DNA of 64,000 nucleotides from Torreya grandis (GCA_037957365.1 JARHVA010004088.1:1503501-1567500); one strand, 5' to 3'. Positions 31,205 through 43,924 are shown, counted from the stretch's first letter. The notes: generated by a model not told the origin, from the letters alone. Translations and numbers: made by a program.

Positions 31205-34200
31205 TGAGATCACCTCTAGGTGTGGGTAGCCTAGTTAGTGACGTGAACCTCTAATTTTGGGGATAGCCCCCCTGATGCATCATCTAGGTTCAGTTGCTAA
31301 ACCTACTATATTTTTGATGAAAAGGGATATAAAATGTATAAAACAAACCTAAGCTATGGGAGGTGATGCACCAACATATTATGTCCACTCTATTTGGCCC
31401 TTCAAAACACTTGTGAACCAAACAAGGACTAGTGACTAGACCACTCTATCCAAGAGAGTCCTAAGCTTCAGTTCTTCATATAGATGCTATGTTAGATGGA
31501 TGAAATTTGAGGATGATTAATTTGAGGTATATTTTCATGACACTTCCAATCATATTCTACTTTAAACACAACCACCAATAGTTTCACATATCATATGACC
31601 TATTTAGGATAATCTCCTAGCAACTAGGTTAGAACAAGGACCTATATAGGAAGATAAGACTCAACACTTATGCAAATAATAGCATATTAAACACACTAAG
31701 ATAGTATATAAAATCTAAAATAGTCCTTATATTTATTTTAAGGTTTATAAGGTATAATTTAGGCATAGTTTCTTCATACCTAGTTAAGGGATACATAAAA
31801 TGGTTTTTGAGCCTCAATTTATAGAAAAATAGAAGTAAAAAGAGGGAAAATATGGAATTTAAGTGTCGATAATAGGCCATAATGAACCTCATTCACTTTA
31901 ACCATAAGTTACAACCATGAATAAGGACTAGTAGCAACTCCATGATCTCCCACATGTGTTGCTTGGTTGGTTGATGTTATTCAATGAGCTCTTGGGCATA
32001 GACGTGTGGTGGATAAAAGATAATTTAGTATTGCTTTAAATCATTAAGGGTGTGATAACACTAATTTTTTCAACCACCTCTTCCTTTTGTAGTTAAAATG
32101 GTAGAATGTGGTCCATCTTGGCCTTAATAAAGTCTCAACTATCCCATCTCTCTTTTGCATGTCAATAAGGCTTAAGAAATTGCCCCATCCTCCATAATGG
32201 ACATGAAATTTGTTTTCTCACCTCCATGAATAATATACAAGGATTTTTATGACCCTAAATTTTTTTCTTTATCATCCCTCTATGCCAATAGACATTTCCC
32301 TTAATTGACCAAATAGGCCTACTAGGAAACTAGGCTTAGTCACTTAGTGCTAGTTGTTTGGATGGCCATGAGACTTTAATAGATCCTTAAGAATGGGTAA
32401 GTGAGAATTATTTAGGTCTATAAAATCATATTACACCATTACTTATTCTTTTCAAATAGTGAACACCTATAATTCTTGCTCATTTAGGTGATTAGGTCAC
32501 ATTTCACTAGAACCTCTAGACTACCTCTTTAGTCTAGGCCTATAAATTCATTTATAAGAGGAATTGAGAGTAGTTTGTGGCCTTAGAGGTTGGAATACAT
32601 TTCACACCATCTTATTTCATGATCTATAACTATTCATCTAGCTATGTAGCTTGGATTCATCATTAAAACTTGCAAAAATAGGGCTCTTACATGCATTCGT
32701 AAAACTATTTGTACAAACCAATACCATGAGTCAAACCTTCTCAAATTTCACAATGTGTTTCAATTTTCTTAAATACTAATTCAATTATTTTGAGTGTAAA
32801 TTTCTCAATATATTTACCATTGAGTTTCTATTAGGGTTTTAGAGACGTTTAGGGAGGTTTAAACTCTTAACAATAGTTCATAAAGGTTAGGCCTTAAACC
32901 TATGAGATAATGCCACTAACTTATAGTATACAATTCCCCTAAACTTACCCACATGATTATAACTCTATCAAAATCCTATATATAGTTATATGCACAAGAA
33001 GGTGCTCCTTGAGTGACCATTCTACATTTTATGCACTCTTAAGGTAGTTTTAGGCCAAATGACCAATTCTAAGCTCTCCTATACAAATGAATGCTTATTA
33101 CACATATGTAACTCCCTTAGATACACTTCCATATTGTTTTTATGTCTTATACAACCCTTTCTTATCCTATGACTTTAGTCTTCAAGTAGTAATTCTTTGA
33201 GAAGGGTATTAGGCCAATAGACTTAATGACATTGTTTATGTGTTTTTACCTCAAAGGGAGTTATCTAGTCACTTATCCATCTCTAAGAGTATGGAACCTA
33301 CCCATATATCCCTTAGATCACTTGTGTTGTCTTGGTTAAGCCACTTGATTTCTCCTATATAATGTACATATTTATCTAACTATACATTTAGGCATGGTTA
33401 TAGATGACCATTAGATGTGGAAACCCCTGTAGGTGGTCATTGTGTAGTCATATTAACCTCTTGATATCATTTATTCTTCAGACTCATGTAAAACATGAAA
33501 ACTTTCTCCAATTTCTTGCACATAGGCCTATGGGTGACTGCCTAGGGTGTTTTGACTGAAACCTTAAGGATGGGCTTCCCTCCTTGATGTGCTTAATCAT
33601 CATATGAGTTCAATGTGAAACTTGGATATAATTGAATATATATTCATTATTGGTGTTTTAGTGTGTCAATCATCCTAGAGTCCCTACAACATCTTATCCA
33701 TTTAGCATTAGCCCAATAGACATATTAAGATTCCTCAATCCCACCTCTTACTCTTTTATAACTAGTTTGAAGACTATAATTATACCTTGGAACCTCTCAT
33801 GATAACTTGAGGTTCATCTTACCACATCTACTTAAGGCCAAAAATGGCTCCAACACACTTCCTCAAGTGTCACCTAGTCCAATTCCATGAGAAGCCTTCA
33901 AAATTGCACTTTTTAGGCCTATAGTAGTCATCTCTAAGCCTAATACATAAAGCATACACTTTGCACGTGCCAATAATTTACTCATTTAGGTGCCCATGAG
34001 ACTTGAGAAGACCATTTAAATACTCAAATATCTCATTTGAATGCATTTAAGAGAAAATTATTTCATCAACTTCTTATTAGGCTTTATGAAGGGTTTTAGT
34101 GTCCCACCATCTTAACGATGGTTCATAGAGTATAGGTCTTAGATTAAAAACTTAGTTTCATGAATTTTGAGCCTATATACCCCCTCAAAACTCCTTAATA

Positions 34201-37200
34201 TCTCCTGGTCCCATGCACCTTGTACAGGGAGATAATAGTGTTCACTAAAAGTTGGTAGCTTTCGAGTGTTCACTAAGCATTATGGGTATGCTAATAGTGT
34301 TAAGGATCATTCATAGAGTTGAGCTCCTAACTTAAACTCTATATAACCTTTATAATAATTGAATATGGGTTCCCAACTTCCCATTAAATAACTAGGCCTC
34401 ATACATCTTACCATGTAAGATATGAGCATTTGAAATGGTAGCTCAAAATGGTAAACTGGGGTAATGGAGCTCAAGAGGCATAGTTATGCTAAATTGACCA
34501 TTCCCATACCTTCTTATGGATAAAAAATATTCCTTAGGACCTTTATTATCATCATATATCTCTTCATGACTTCAAGTCTACCTGGGGAGTTTGAATATGT
34601 CACAAGGAGGAAGTTGGGGTTTTGAGGGCTTAGGGAGGGTTTTGGGCCTTATAGGCCTAAGTTGAGCCTCAAAAATTTAGACCAATAATAGGTGTATTTG
34701 TTGCTTCAAGGTCATATTATCACCCTTATCCTTATATTTTAAACCTTTTTCATTTTTCATTAATTGTTTAAACTCCTGTATCTATCCTTTTTTCTCTTAT
34801 AGGTCTGTCATGTCCAACTTGGCCTAGTCTGAGTGTTTAGATCAGTTAGTGCTAGAGACATGAGTGGTTTGTGTTTCTCTTTCCTTACTTATGATATATT
34901 TGGGTTCTCATGTAATGTGCTCTCATATTTTGACAACACCTATTGAGTTGGGTCTCCATCAATTATGCTCTCAAAACTCACTCTACAGTCATACACACAA
35001 GTCTAAGTGTTTTAGATGCTCAATCAGACCCAAGCAACTTTTTCAAAACTTGATTCTATCATTGAATAATGTTCAATACCTTAAATATATAATAATAACT
35101 TTTTCACAGAGTGAGTTTCCTTTCTTATCCAAATCAATATAGGCATCCCATCCTTCTAGGCAAAATTATATGCATTAGGCCAACTTGTTTATGCATAGTT
35201 AAAAGGTCTTAAGTTATCATGTTGTGGTTATTTATTTAAGTTTACTATTAATTTAAAAAACATATCTTATATGTTATTACCCTCTACTTTAAATCTTTAT
35301 TTCATGTATATATGGCATTTCACATTCAAGGTTGGAGGTAGATTACATGTAGTCCTGTAGGTGGTGGTTTGAGGAAACTCTTTGAAGGCTAGGCCTATAA
35401 CAGATCTTTGGAACTTTTTAAAGGCTTATTAATATTTTACACACTTTAATTGGCCTCTTTTTTCATATTCCCAATGGTCATTCATGGTATTATGCAATTT
35501 TTTGGTCTCACTCCACCATTAGGCTTGTGCAGGAAGACTTACACCTATAGGTGCTTTCATACAATCTTATAAAGTTCTAAGTCTATGAATCAAATTCTAT
35601 TATGAGGTGAAAATGGCTTGATAAAGTCATTACATATCATATGCCTTTTGAGAGATCTCATATGGACTATTACGCCTCATTTAAGACCATATATTGGGAC
35701 CCTAGACATCCCTATCTATATACTCAACAAATCAAAGCACTTGGAGCTGGTTAATTAGGCGTCTTGAGGGAGAAATTGAAACCTATTATTTCATAAAAAC
35801 ATTAAACAATGATAATAAACCTTAAACTCTACTAAAAGGTCTATGAAAGCATTGGGAATTAGTTCATGATTTTTGGCCTTGAGATCTATAATGAGGCTTT
35901 GTCTTTATGACAAAGGGGCTCCTCCACATGTGTACAACACCTCTACAACATGAAGAAGACACCATTAACATATTCTTAGCTTGAATATGGATTCCCATGA
36001 GAATGATTGGGTCATATTTGGAACCTTATTTCCTTCTCATGTTAAGAATTGAAGAGCTTGAAGGGGTATGTTCTGACCAAATGGTGACTAGGTGAGGCAT
36101 GTGAGGAGATTAGATGAAGACATGTAAACCTGCATTGATCATTTTCATGCTCTTATCCTTCATGATAATATAGGAAACTTAAACATGACTATAATCTACC
36201 AACTAAAGGGAACCATGTGTTGATCTAACCCTACAAGTACTATGAGAACATGCTTATGCGGGGTCCAAAACATTCAAAAGGCCTTTATATACCTTTATCT
36301 ATGCTCAAGTTATCATAAAAAGATCAAAATTTTGATGAAACTTCCTCTAGATGAGCTTATGGGGTTTGTAATGGGCTTAATACCACATAAAGGTCTTAGA
36401 GATTGTTCATAAACCTCAAGGCTCTAATCTACAAACCAATACCACTAATTATAATCCCATTAGGGACCCCACCTCTATCTGAGATCTTAGGCTCTGAATC
36501 CTTCTATACAGACTATACCATCCATCTTAATTTGGCTCTTATGATCTTAATAAGGGCGTAGTGGAGATCTTACTACCACTTCTACCTTTATATGCACATA
36601 TAAATCATGAATCTTTTGATAAGGTGCCTATAGAGACCCTTCATGAAGTGCCTAACCTTTTTTTGACCTTGGCCATACTATAAGGATCTGTACAAGCCTA
36701 AAAACACCTATAAAACATCACTTTCTTACATTTTCTTAGGTTTAACATCTTTGAATGCTATTGGTGGTAAATAGGATGGAAAGGAAGAGTCAAAAAATGA
36801 TTTCAAATAGGGATTACATGTGGATGGAAGGTGAAAAGTCATTTTTCACATGTGTGGGCCCCTTTGTGGTGGATGGAAAGTGTTTGACTTCTAAAAGAAG
36901 ACCCTTTTACATATGAAACCACTATATAATGGCATTATGATGGTAATGAGACACTTTTAATGCATTTTACCTTTAATAATGATTTAATGGTGTCCTAGGG
37001 GACACAATAATACTATTCACATGGTTTGAATACCCTTTGAAGGCAATATGCATGATCTTAAGTGAAATATAAATTGAAAGTTACCTTAATATTTGCTAAT
37101 ATACCTTAAATCATGTGAAGGCTTTAAACAAGGTTATCACATTCTCTCCATATTAGCTTTAATCCTTTGGATTTTCCATATTTTTCAATTTATCAACATG

Positions 37201-37556
37201 CTTAGATGGGTTCATAATTGGCCATTAGCTACAACATCTGAGTCATCTTCAATATGAGTGATTTTATATCATAAGGACCACATCAAGACTTGTTATGGAC
37301 TCTTATACATATTTATCATAAAATTAACACTTGACACAAGCTCAAACAAGGTGAGAATATGACCACCATGACATTCCTTGACATAAGTACACCAATTGAA
37401 CATTTGACCTAAGGATAACTTACCTCCTCTTGTTGTCAAGACACCTAAAAAGACACAAGATGGTGACCAAGGCTAAGATCAAGTGTTCAATTGGAATATG
37501 TTGACCCTTTCTAAGCCCAAGGGTAGAAATAAGTCAATATGTGTCTTATGGATTCA
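31205..37556 (-). mobile_element. LTR-like block inserted in Ty3-2, probable solo LTR, about 6.35 kb
   Basis: Read on the minus strand it starts TGAATCC (37556) and ends GAGGTGATCTCA (31205), like the 3' LTR of Ty3-1 (TGAATCACC ... GAGGTGTTTCA). Flanks are TACAA and TACAT, a 4/5 target duplication. Shared segments include GGTCAACAT near 37505, GGTCATATT near 37350, TATGAAC/TTAAG near 32870 and GGTGCATCACCTCCCATAG near 31365. No coding motif is visible, and the 92-codon plus ORF at 34864 looks like chance. It splits Ty3-2 gag/protease from RT. It is twice as long as the Ty3-1 LTR, so tandem growth or two fused LTRs are possible. Confidence 0.55.
32840..36440. repeat. Recurrent degenerate motif inside the LTR-like block
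   Basis: A sequence of the form 'ttaa.gatggttcatagag...aggcct' followed by 'ccactaa..tata' appears near 32870, 34115, 34305 and 36395 on the plus strand. Ty3-1 LTR has one counterpart, near 16915 on the opposite strand. The copies are diverged and unevenly spaced. Confidence 0.4.
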
Positions 37557-37669
37557 TACATGAACTCTGAATAATATATAGTATAGGTGTTGTATAAAGT
37601 CCATGTGAGGAATATAGTTATGTGAAGGCTCTATATTCTAATATTATTTTAATGGTTCATGATCCATAG

Positions 37670-38100
37670 GGAATGTGTATATAAAATATTTGTAACTAAA
37701 ATTTAATCATGCATGTAAAGTTGAGGGTATTGCATGCATATCATGAATCCAATGTATCCCTAGTAAAATATTGTAATTAAGATCATTGGGCATAACTTGA
37801 CATGTTGTAGGTAGTGTTCTAGGTACCAATGTAAGGTTTAATGTTATTTACCACAAAAATTTGTGTGTAATGTTATCAAATCCTCAAATGTTTATATCAT
37901 AAGGATATAAATCCTGAGCATGTCAATTAAGTAACCATAAAAATATATATTACAAATTTTTAACCCGAATCTATTATCAAATAACACCCATTTGACATCC
38001 ACATCATTAATTAGTAATTGGATGTAAAGAGGCAAATTGCTCTATGATGTGCTAAGGTGGGAGTTCTTTTTCGAAGGATATATGCTCTTCATTCCACATC
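37670..38100 (-). pseudogene. Ty3-2 protease remnant
   Basis: Minus strand: NLPLYIQLLINDVDVKWVLF at about 38050-37991, then DNRFGLKICN, where a plant Tat-type protease would have D-G-(A/S)-x-L-N-x-C. LTLVPRTLPTTCQ and LNYNILLGIHWIHDMHAIPS (about 37790-37730) match the LLGRPWIH block typical of Ty3 proteases. The catalytic D-T/S-G context is lost and stops are present. With the 6.35 kb block removed, this lies directly upstream of Ty3-2 RT in the same orientation. Confidence 0.7.
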
Positions 38101-38760
38101 ATAGTATTGATTATAGAAGAAATATAAGTTGGCTCTTTTGTGCTTGGTACCTTAACTCTAAAAAGGAAACTATGGTTATTGAAACATTGATCTGATTGAC
38201 AAATATTTAACCATGGTTTTGGTTAACCTACCATGTTTTAAGACCTCTTATAGACATCATAGCATAAACCATAGGTTCTAATAGGAGCATATAGCTGGTA
38301 TTAGTAGTGGGATAGTAGCTAGATGGGTAGATTCAAAAAGTAGGAATCATAAGCAAAACTACTGATGTGTTCTTATGCCTAGTAGTGGTAGGTAAGGAAT
38401 CAAAGTGAACCAAAGAGCAAAATTCATCTAAAGGAGATTTGTTAATTTTAGGTGTTGTGTTTTTTATCTTATGTATTAAATTATCTATATATGTAATAAT
38501 ATGTGAATCGATGGAATTACACATAAGATAAATGTAACATGCTAGAGAGATTATGAAACTTTGCATAAGAAAGTAATAAATATCATCTGCATTATTATCA
38601 TGTTTGGATAAAATAAAAATTAAAAAATATAAGGATCTAAAATCTAAGTATGATCTCGAGAAGGCTAGAGACATAAACACTAAAGGTATCTAGGGTTAGG
38701 ATTTTTGTACTATTTGAATTAAGTTGGGTTCACTATATGATTCAACTCTTTAGGGAATTA
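38101..38760 (-). pseudogene. Probable Ty3-2 gag end, including a 115-codon ORF
   Basis: The ORF at 38680-38333 (115 codons) is the longest open frame locally, but it has no zinc knuckle and I do not recognise it. Its position upstream of the protease suggests the Gag C-terminus or Gag-protease linker. Composition is Ile/Ser/Asn-rich. Confidence 0.35.
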
Positions 38761-40033
38761 TGGAATGTAAAACCCTTGGTTATTAAAATGAATGAATAAT
38801 AAATTAGGGAATAAATATAACAATATTAACAACCTTTGATTTGTACAATAATTGATTTTTTAACTTAGCAATTCAAAAGAAATGAATCATAACATATGTA
38901 CTTAGCTAAAAACTAAATGAGAAAGATAAGTGATATGGTGGAAACTAATACAATAATGGTGCAAGGTGTCATAAACAATAATCAAGATTCAAAAACCCTC
39001 TTGGATAATAGTACGGTCCTCTAGATACTAGTGCACCATGGTAGTGTCTTTTGTGTCATGTTAATGTCTTTTGGTATCAAGTAAAATGAGCTTCTAGGTG
39101 GACCTTTGCCTAGTTTAGAGAATTATGTGCCTATGTGAATGAATGTTAGTTCATTGTTCCTTCCTCTTTTTGACTGATTTCAATGTGAAACCCTAGGCAT
39201 CTATGTGTTTTAGGGTATTTGAGGAATACAAGCATAAAATTAGTGGCATTACCAAGGTAGGTTGGAGGTGACCTCAACATCTCATGTGTTAAGTATTGCC
39301 TACATACCAATACCTAAAAATAGGATCAATCCCGATGTAGTTATCCCAATCTAAGTATTAGTGTAAGTGAATTCTAGTATGAGTATTAGTTTGAGTGTAA
39401 CTTGAGACTAGAAATCATAGATCTGAGCTATCGTAGATGGGTGTATGTAGAAGTAGGATAGAATAGGGATAAATGACCTTGATTTTCACAATTATTTCTT
39501 AGTTTATTTGTGATTATTTGCATCTAATTTACATCTAGGGGATAAATGAATGAAAGTGGTCTATATATAGCATTTTGGTGCTTATTAAAATGTGAAATAG
39601 GTCTAAGCTGACCCTAAGTTGCTTTGAGGAATGGAAATATATACATTGGGAGAGTAAAGAGTAAGGGGACATTAGTGCTACCCTTTGGTCAATAGTGAAC
39701 TCTGTTATATTCTAAAGGACTACGTTAATGTCCAAGTGGTAAGAATGGCCAAAAAAGAGACATTGGTACTTAGGGAGTGGCTTAATGCTAATTTTGGTAT
39801 ATCTTGGAATAGGTTAAACTCATAGAAAGTTGGAGAAGGATCAAAAAAGGCCCTAAGATAGGTCTAGGGCTAAGATTGGGATAAGGTGGTCTCAAGTGAC
39901 ACTCATTAAAGTAAAATGACATTTTAGATTACTACATTTATTGATCATCATGGGATCCATAACTAGTTCTAATATAAGCAAGTGATACAAAAATTTGGCA
40001 TTCTTTAGGACTATCTAACAAGGCCCTTTTATA
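38761..40033 (-). repeat. Possible Ty3-2 5' LTR/leader
   Basis: There is no coding potential. A TATA-like CTATATATAG on the minus strand at 39561-39570 and its place upstream of gag fit an LTR with promoter. Boundaries are not visible. Words such as GACATTAGTGCTA and GAGACATTGGTACT recur loosely between 39000 and 39790. Confidence 0.35.
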
Positions 40034-40342
40034 TTGAGACACTCTACTAGATCAGAACCTCGAGATAGATATCATGCTCCACCCGAGGAAGTTGACATTG
40101 ATAGAGAGAGGACTCCATATGGGTATGTTGAGTCAATATTTATAGATCTTGGGGTAGATGATGTGGATGTAACTAGTCATTACACCCATTATTTCACACT
40201 ATTTAGAGTACAACCCTTATTTATTCTTGGATCTCACATGATTAATGGTGGCATTGTTGGTGATCCTACCCTAAAAAGAGGTAATGTGCATATTGGTGAT
40301 GGTACACCTACACTGATGGTGATGGAGGTGTTGACATTATAA
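40034..40342 (+). CDS. 102-codon ORF, unknown; possible tail of a second mobile-domain ORF
   Basis: The first 45 residues are strongly charged (RSEPRDRYHAPPEEVDIDRE), then a His/Val/Gly-rich part. It lies on the plus strand, antisense to the Ty3 gag/protease remains on either side. That is the same geometry as the mobile-domain pseudogene at 58480-60370, whose tail also has a basic Arg/Tyr/His stretch. I cannot align the two convincingly by eye. No other domain is recognised. Confidence 0.3.
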   Translation: MRHSTRSEPRDRYHAPPEEVDIDRERTPYGYVESIFIDLGVDDVDVTSHYTHYFTLFRVQPLFILGSHMINGGIVGDPTLKRGNVHIGDGTPTLMVMEVLTL

Positions 40343-41370
40343 CTTTATCAACAAATCCCCTTACATAGGCAACACGTAAATATCTTGGTAATCTCTTAAT
40401 TTTTATCATTTGTTTGTATTTTTTTTATTATAAGATAGATAATAATATAGACTTATATGTTTTATTTTTTGACAATTTTGACCGTATAGATTAATATGGT
40501 TATTAAAATTACCCACATACTTGCTTGTAATATTCCTAACATAACTAGTTCATTTGAGGATATTTCTTGTGTTTTTGGCACTATTCCCACTTATTTAAGC
40601 TACAAGTTTCCTTATGAGCTATGTTTTTTAGGAATGAGAAACAAATAATGATTTAGAGGCCAATATTCGACATCTACGAGACTACGGCCTTGGCCAGGCA
40701 CTACTCGCAATAAGTCCATGTGTGAACTATATAGCACCATTTTCATATTTCATTAGATATATGATTGATATGAGGTAAAATGATTGAGATACCCTTGGAT
40801 ATACTTGGGTTCAAGGTCGCATACCTCCTAGTCCTAGTGCATGGGCGAAGAAGAGTGAGCAGTCAAAAAGTGAGTTTTAAATATTACAAAACTTGGATTG
40901 AGGAGAATCACATGCCATGGGTGTTCATCATGTTATTCCCCACAAATATGATGGTGATGAGGCTTCTCATAGGTCTCTTAGGAGACACTTAATTTTTATT
41001 ATATGGGTCATGGTTCTCAGATTATGAAATTTATGTATTTGGATACATGTGATGAATCATATACATATTAGGATAACTTTGTATCATTAATCTTGTTCAT
41101 TCATGTTTACTTTGTGATTGTATTTTAATATTAAAATTTTATTTATTGTTTTAATCATTTTTTGAAAAAATAATTTTTTTTATTTCATTCTTGAATTTAT
41201 TAAAATGTGCATGATGAAATTTAAAATTGTTTTATTCAAAAACATATAGTAAGTTACTTCCACATGTTACAAAATGCATGCAATAAAGTTTATTTTTGGT
41301 AGTAATTTGCTTACCAAATTACATTTGTGTCATCGATAAGAATTATAGAATGTATGATTTTTATGTCTTG
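40343..41370. other. Unassigned segment
   Basis: AT-rich sequence. A plus-strand stretch near 40798-41000 translates in one frame as GRIPPSPSAWAKKSEQSKSE and later HKYDGDEASHRSLRRHL, less random than its surroundings, but I cannot assign it. An overlapping 70-codon ORF (40780-40992) is in another frame. Nothing else supported. Confidence 0.3.
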
Positions 41371-41379
41371 CTAATAGCC

Positions 41380-41920
41380 AGTTGTTTCATGTTCTTCCTT
41401 TTCATTGGATCCTTCTTTTGAAGGTGTAGCAGTAATTATGATAGTGTCATTGTCTTCACTTGATATGATTTCGATTGAATTGAATATGTTTTCCTTAAAA
41501 TTCATATTCAACATAATTTTTGTTGATATCAAGCATAACATTCATATCTTGTATCCAAATCTTTCCTAATATATCATTAAATTGTGTCAAGGCGATGTCA
41601 ATGTGAAATGTAACATCACAACATTCCAGGCCAAGTTACACAAGTAATTGAAGTAATCCTATGCAAAGTAGGATGAGTAAATATGTTGTATGAAAATTTT
41701 TGATATCATATCCCAATTTTATTAATAGGGTGAGACTATATACATTAATGTCATGATAATTTTCAACCAAAATATTAGTACATTTCCTATTATCTATGTA
41801 TGGTTCTAGCATCAAATAATCCAAATAGACAATATGATTTTCAAACTTGTCATTAGTGACCTTGTTGTTGTAGATAGTCATCTTAGTTTTAGATTTATGA
41901 ACTTTAGTCTTATCCAAAGT
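41380..41920 (-). pseudogene. Ty3-3 protease remnant
   Basis: Minus-strand ORF 41917-41636 contains NILVENYHDINVYSLTLLIK and LGYDIKNFH. This corresponds to the active-site region (VLVDxGSxxN) and the LGY helix of Tat-type proteases, with the catalytic Asp changed to Glu. Downstream, DVTFHIDIALTQFNDILG and KIWIQDMNVM (about 41605-41530) match the LLGRPWIH block. The two pieces are in different frames. It differs clearly from the Ty3-2 protease at 37670-38100, so it is a separate element. Confidence 0.65.
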
Positions 41921-42099
41921 TTACTTAGGTAGATCCATGATAGGTATTTAAATATTGTTTTCAAATTTTTATTTTCTTGTTTTTAATTATGATTGTTTTA
42001 GAATGTGTTATTTTTTTTCTAGATAAGAAACATCAAGCGACTATTGCATAGGAGATGTTATATTTTTTGTAATATTTCTCATTTTACAAGAGTTTTAGC

Positions 42100-42780
42100 A
42101 AATTCATTAAGGTGTGGCATTACCTAAATATGACTACTATCAATGAGATGCATAATATTATCTTTCAAAGCATTACATCGATCTATTGAATGTCCATATC
42201 ACCTAGGATAAGCACAGTGGTATTTAGCCTTATGTGAACCATGCAGAGTATGCAGCATACACATTGATGGCAATGTAATTAATTTTAATTGAAGCATTTT
42301 TCTAAGGATTTCACTAGGAAAACTATTGATTTTATATAAATCTCATGATTCTCATGGATTATAGATGTCTTGTTTCATTTCCCACTTGTTAGGTTGATAC
42401 TTTTATATTTTTTTAGTCTTTAATGGAGAGTTAGAAATGGAGTTTATTTCAACATGATTAACAACTGGAGAACATGCAAACTCTTTTTTTAGTGATTATT
42501 TTTTTAAACATATAAAGTTGAAAATTTTACAAGTATTATAATTCTTTTTCTCTTTGAGAGGAAATCTTAAAATTTTAAAAATATATATATTCTTTTTATA
42601 ATTCCTATGGTTGGTTTTTAAGTTTATTCATACAAGACTTAAATTTAAATATGTAATTGATTACATGCTTAGATGATCCTTGGTGAAGAGATGAAACACT
42701 TTAAAATGTAACTCTTGGTACTTTTTTCTCAATTTATTGAGTTAATTTTTTTATTCTAATATAAAATATGTGTTCAAAGA
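42100..42780 (-). pseudogene. Ty3-3 gag C-terminus with degraded zinc knuckle
   Basis: KYHCAYPR-YGHSIDRCNALK at about 42219-42158 retains the C-x2-3-H-x3-GH-x4-C-x2-LK pattern of the Tat Gag end. Upstream, INYIFKFKSCMNKLKNQP near 42660-42600 and following Gln/Glu-rich sequence fit the Gag helical region, where stops replace Gln. It lies upstream of the Ty3-3 protease on the same strand. Confidence 0.6.
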
Positions 42781-43069
42781 ACCACTAGGAAGGTAATGAA
42801 ACCAAGCTAGAGTTTTAAATTTGAGGACTTTAGTTAAATATTTCATTAAAACCTTGTAATTGATATTATACTTTCCAATAGAAACTATAAAGTACTTAAA
42901 TTTTAAGTGAGGATGACCACTTCCATCAAATAATTTGAATTTGATAAATTTAAAGTCATGACTAAATTATGAATTAAGTATTTTTATTGGTATAGGATTT
43001 CTATATGTCACATTATAATCCATACAAGTATGATATGTAGTAATATATAAGATTGAATGCATACTTTAT

Positions 43070-43911
43070 GTTGTAATCCCTGAAATGAATGTATTAATGT
43101 CATAACTTATTGCTAAGGTGTGTGAAAGAAATCTAGATGCCAATTATGCTAATAAATTAACTAACAAATTGAAATCTAATCTAAACTAACTCAACCTAGG
43201 ATAGAGCTATAAATGAAAGAAATAATAACATAAAATTATCCCTTAGTATTTTGAGCTTCCTCCCTTGTGATTTAAATTTGATTAGATCTTTAAATTGTGG
43301 TTGCTCACTTTTCTATAATGCAAGGGGAAATAAGCAGCATTTTGGTATGTAAATGCTCTTTGGATGGCTTTGATTGGCTTGGGATTCACTCATGAATTTT
43401 ATAGCACTTCCTCAGCATAAGCTAGGATGATTAAAAATGGTGGATTGTATGTCTATTTATAGATTTATGGGATATCGATAGGATGGTGAAGGATTATTTT
43501 AATATTTACAATTATTTAAATAATGTACGGTGGATAATAAGTCCTCATCTATGAGGATGATGACCAATTCCATATGCTAAGAGAAAAGGGGAGTTGGATG
43601 AGTGAGTCATCAATAAAGGTTCAAATTTGTTGAAAATTCAAGGGGTAACTCATAATGTGGTTGAGGAAGTTAAGGGATTAGTTGTATGAGTCGACATATG
43701 AGGGAGATAAAGGTGGAAGATGTCTGGGTGAAGTGGAAAATTTGAATTTATTAAATAAATTTGGATAAAAGGTGTGAATAATTTATTAACTTTGAATTAT
43801 TCAATTATTTGAATTTCAAAGGAAATGGTGGTAATTCAAATTTAAATTTGGTGAAAAATAATTAGTGTGTTAAGGTGATTTTTGACACTAAATTAAATTT
43901 AGGTGTCTACA
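43070..43911 (-). repeat. LTR of a minus-strand Ty3 element (left end uncertain)
   Basis: On the minus strand it begins TGTAGACACC at 43911, immediately after a polypurine tract. A TATA box CTATAAATAG is at 43453-43462. The left limit near 43070 is a guess from a terminal ACAACA. Because the tract is on its upstream side it should be the 3' LTR of the element to the right (Ty3-4), while Ty3-3 gag follows on the left. Confidence 0.5.
43453..43462 (-). promoter_or_regulatory. TATA box in the Ty3 LTR
   Basis: CTATAAATAG on the minus strand, about 450 bp into the LTR, a consensus plant TATA context. Confidence 0.6.
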
Positions 43912-43924
43912 TTTTCCCCTCTTT
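43912..43924 (-). promoter_or_regulatory. Polypurine tract of the Ty3 LTR
   Basis: The minus strand reads AAAGAGGGGAAAA directly before TGTAGACACC. Confidence 0.75.

Noticed and set aside
34864..35142. 92-codon plus ORF
   Set aside because: No motif, sits in an LTR-like block and has no counterpart in the related Ty3-1 LTR.
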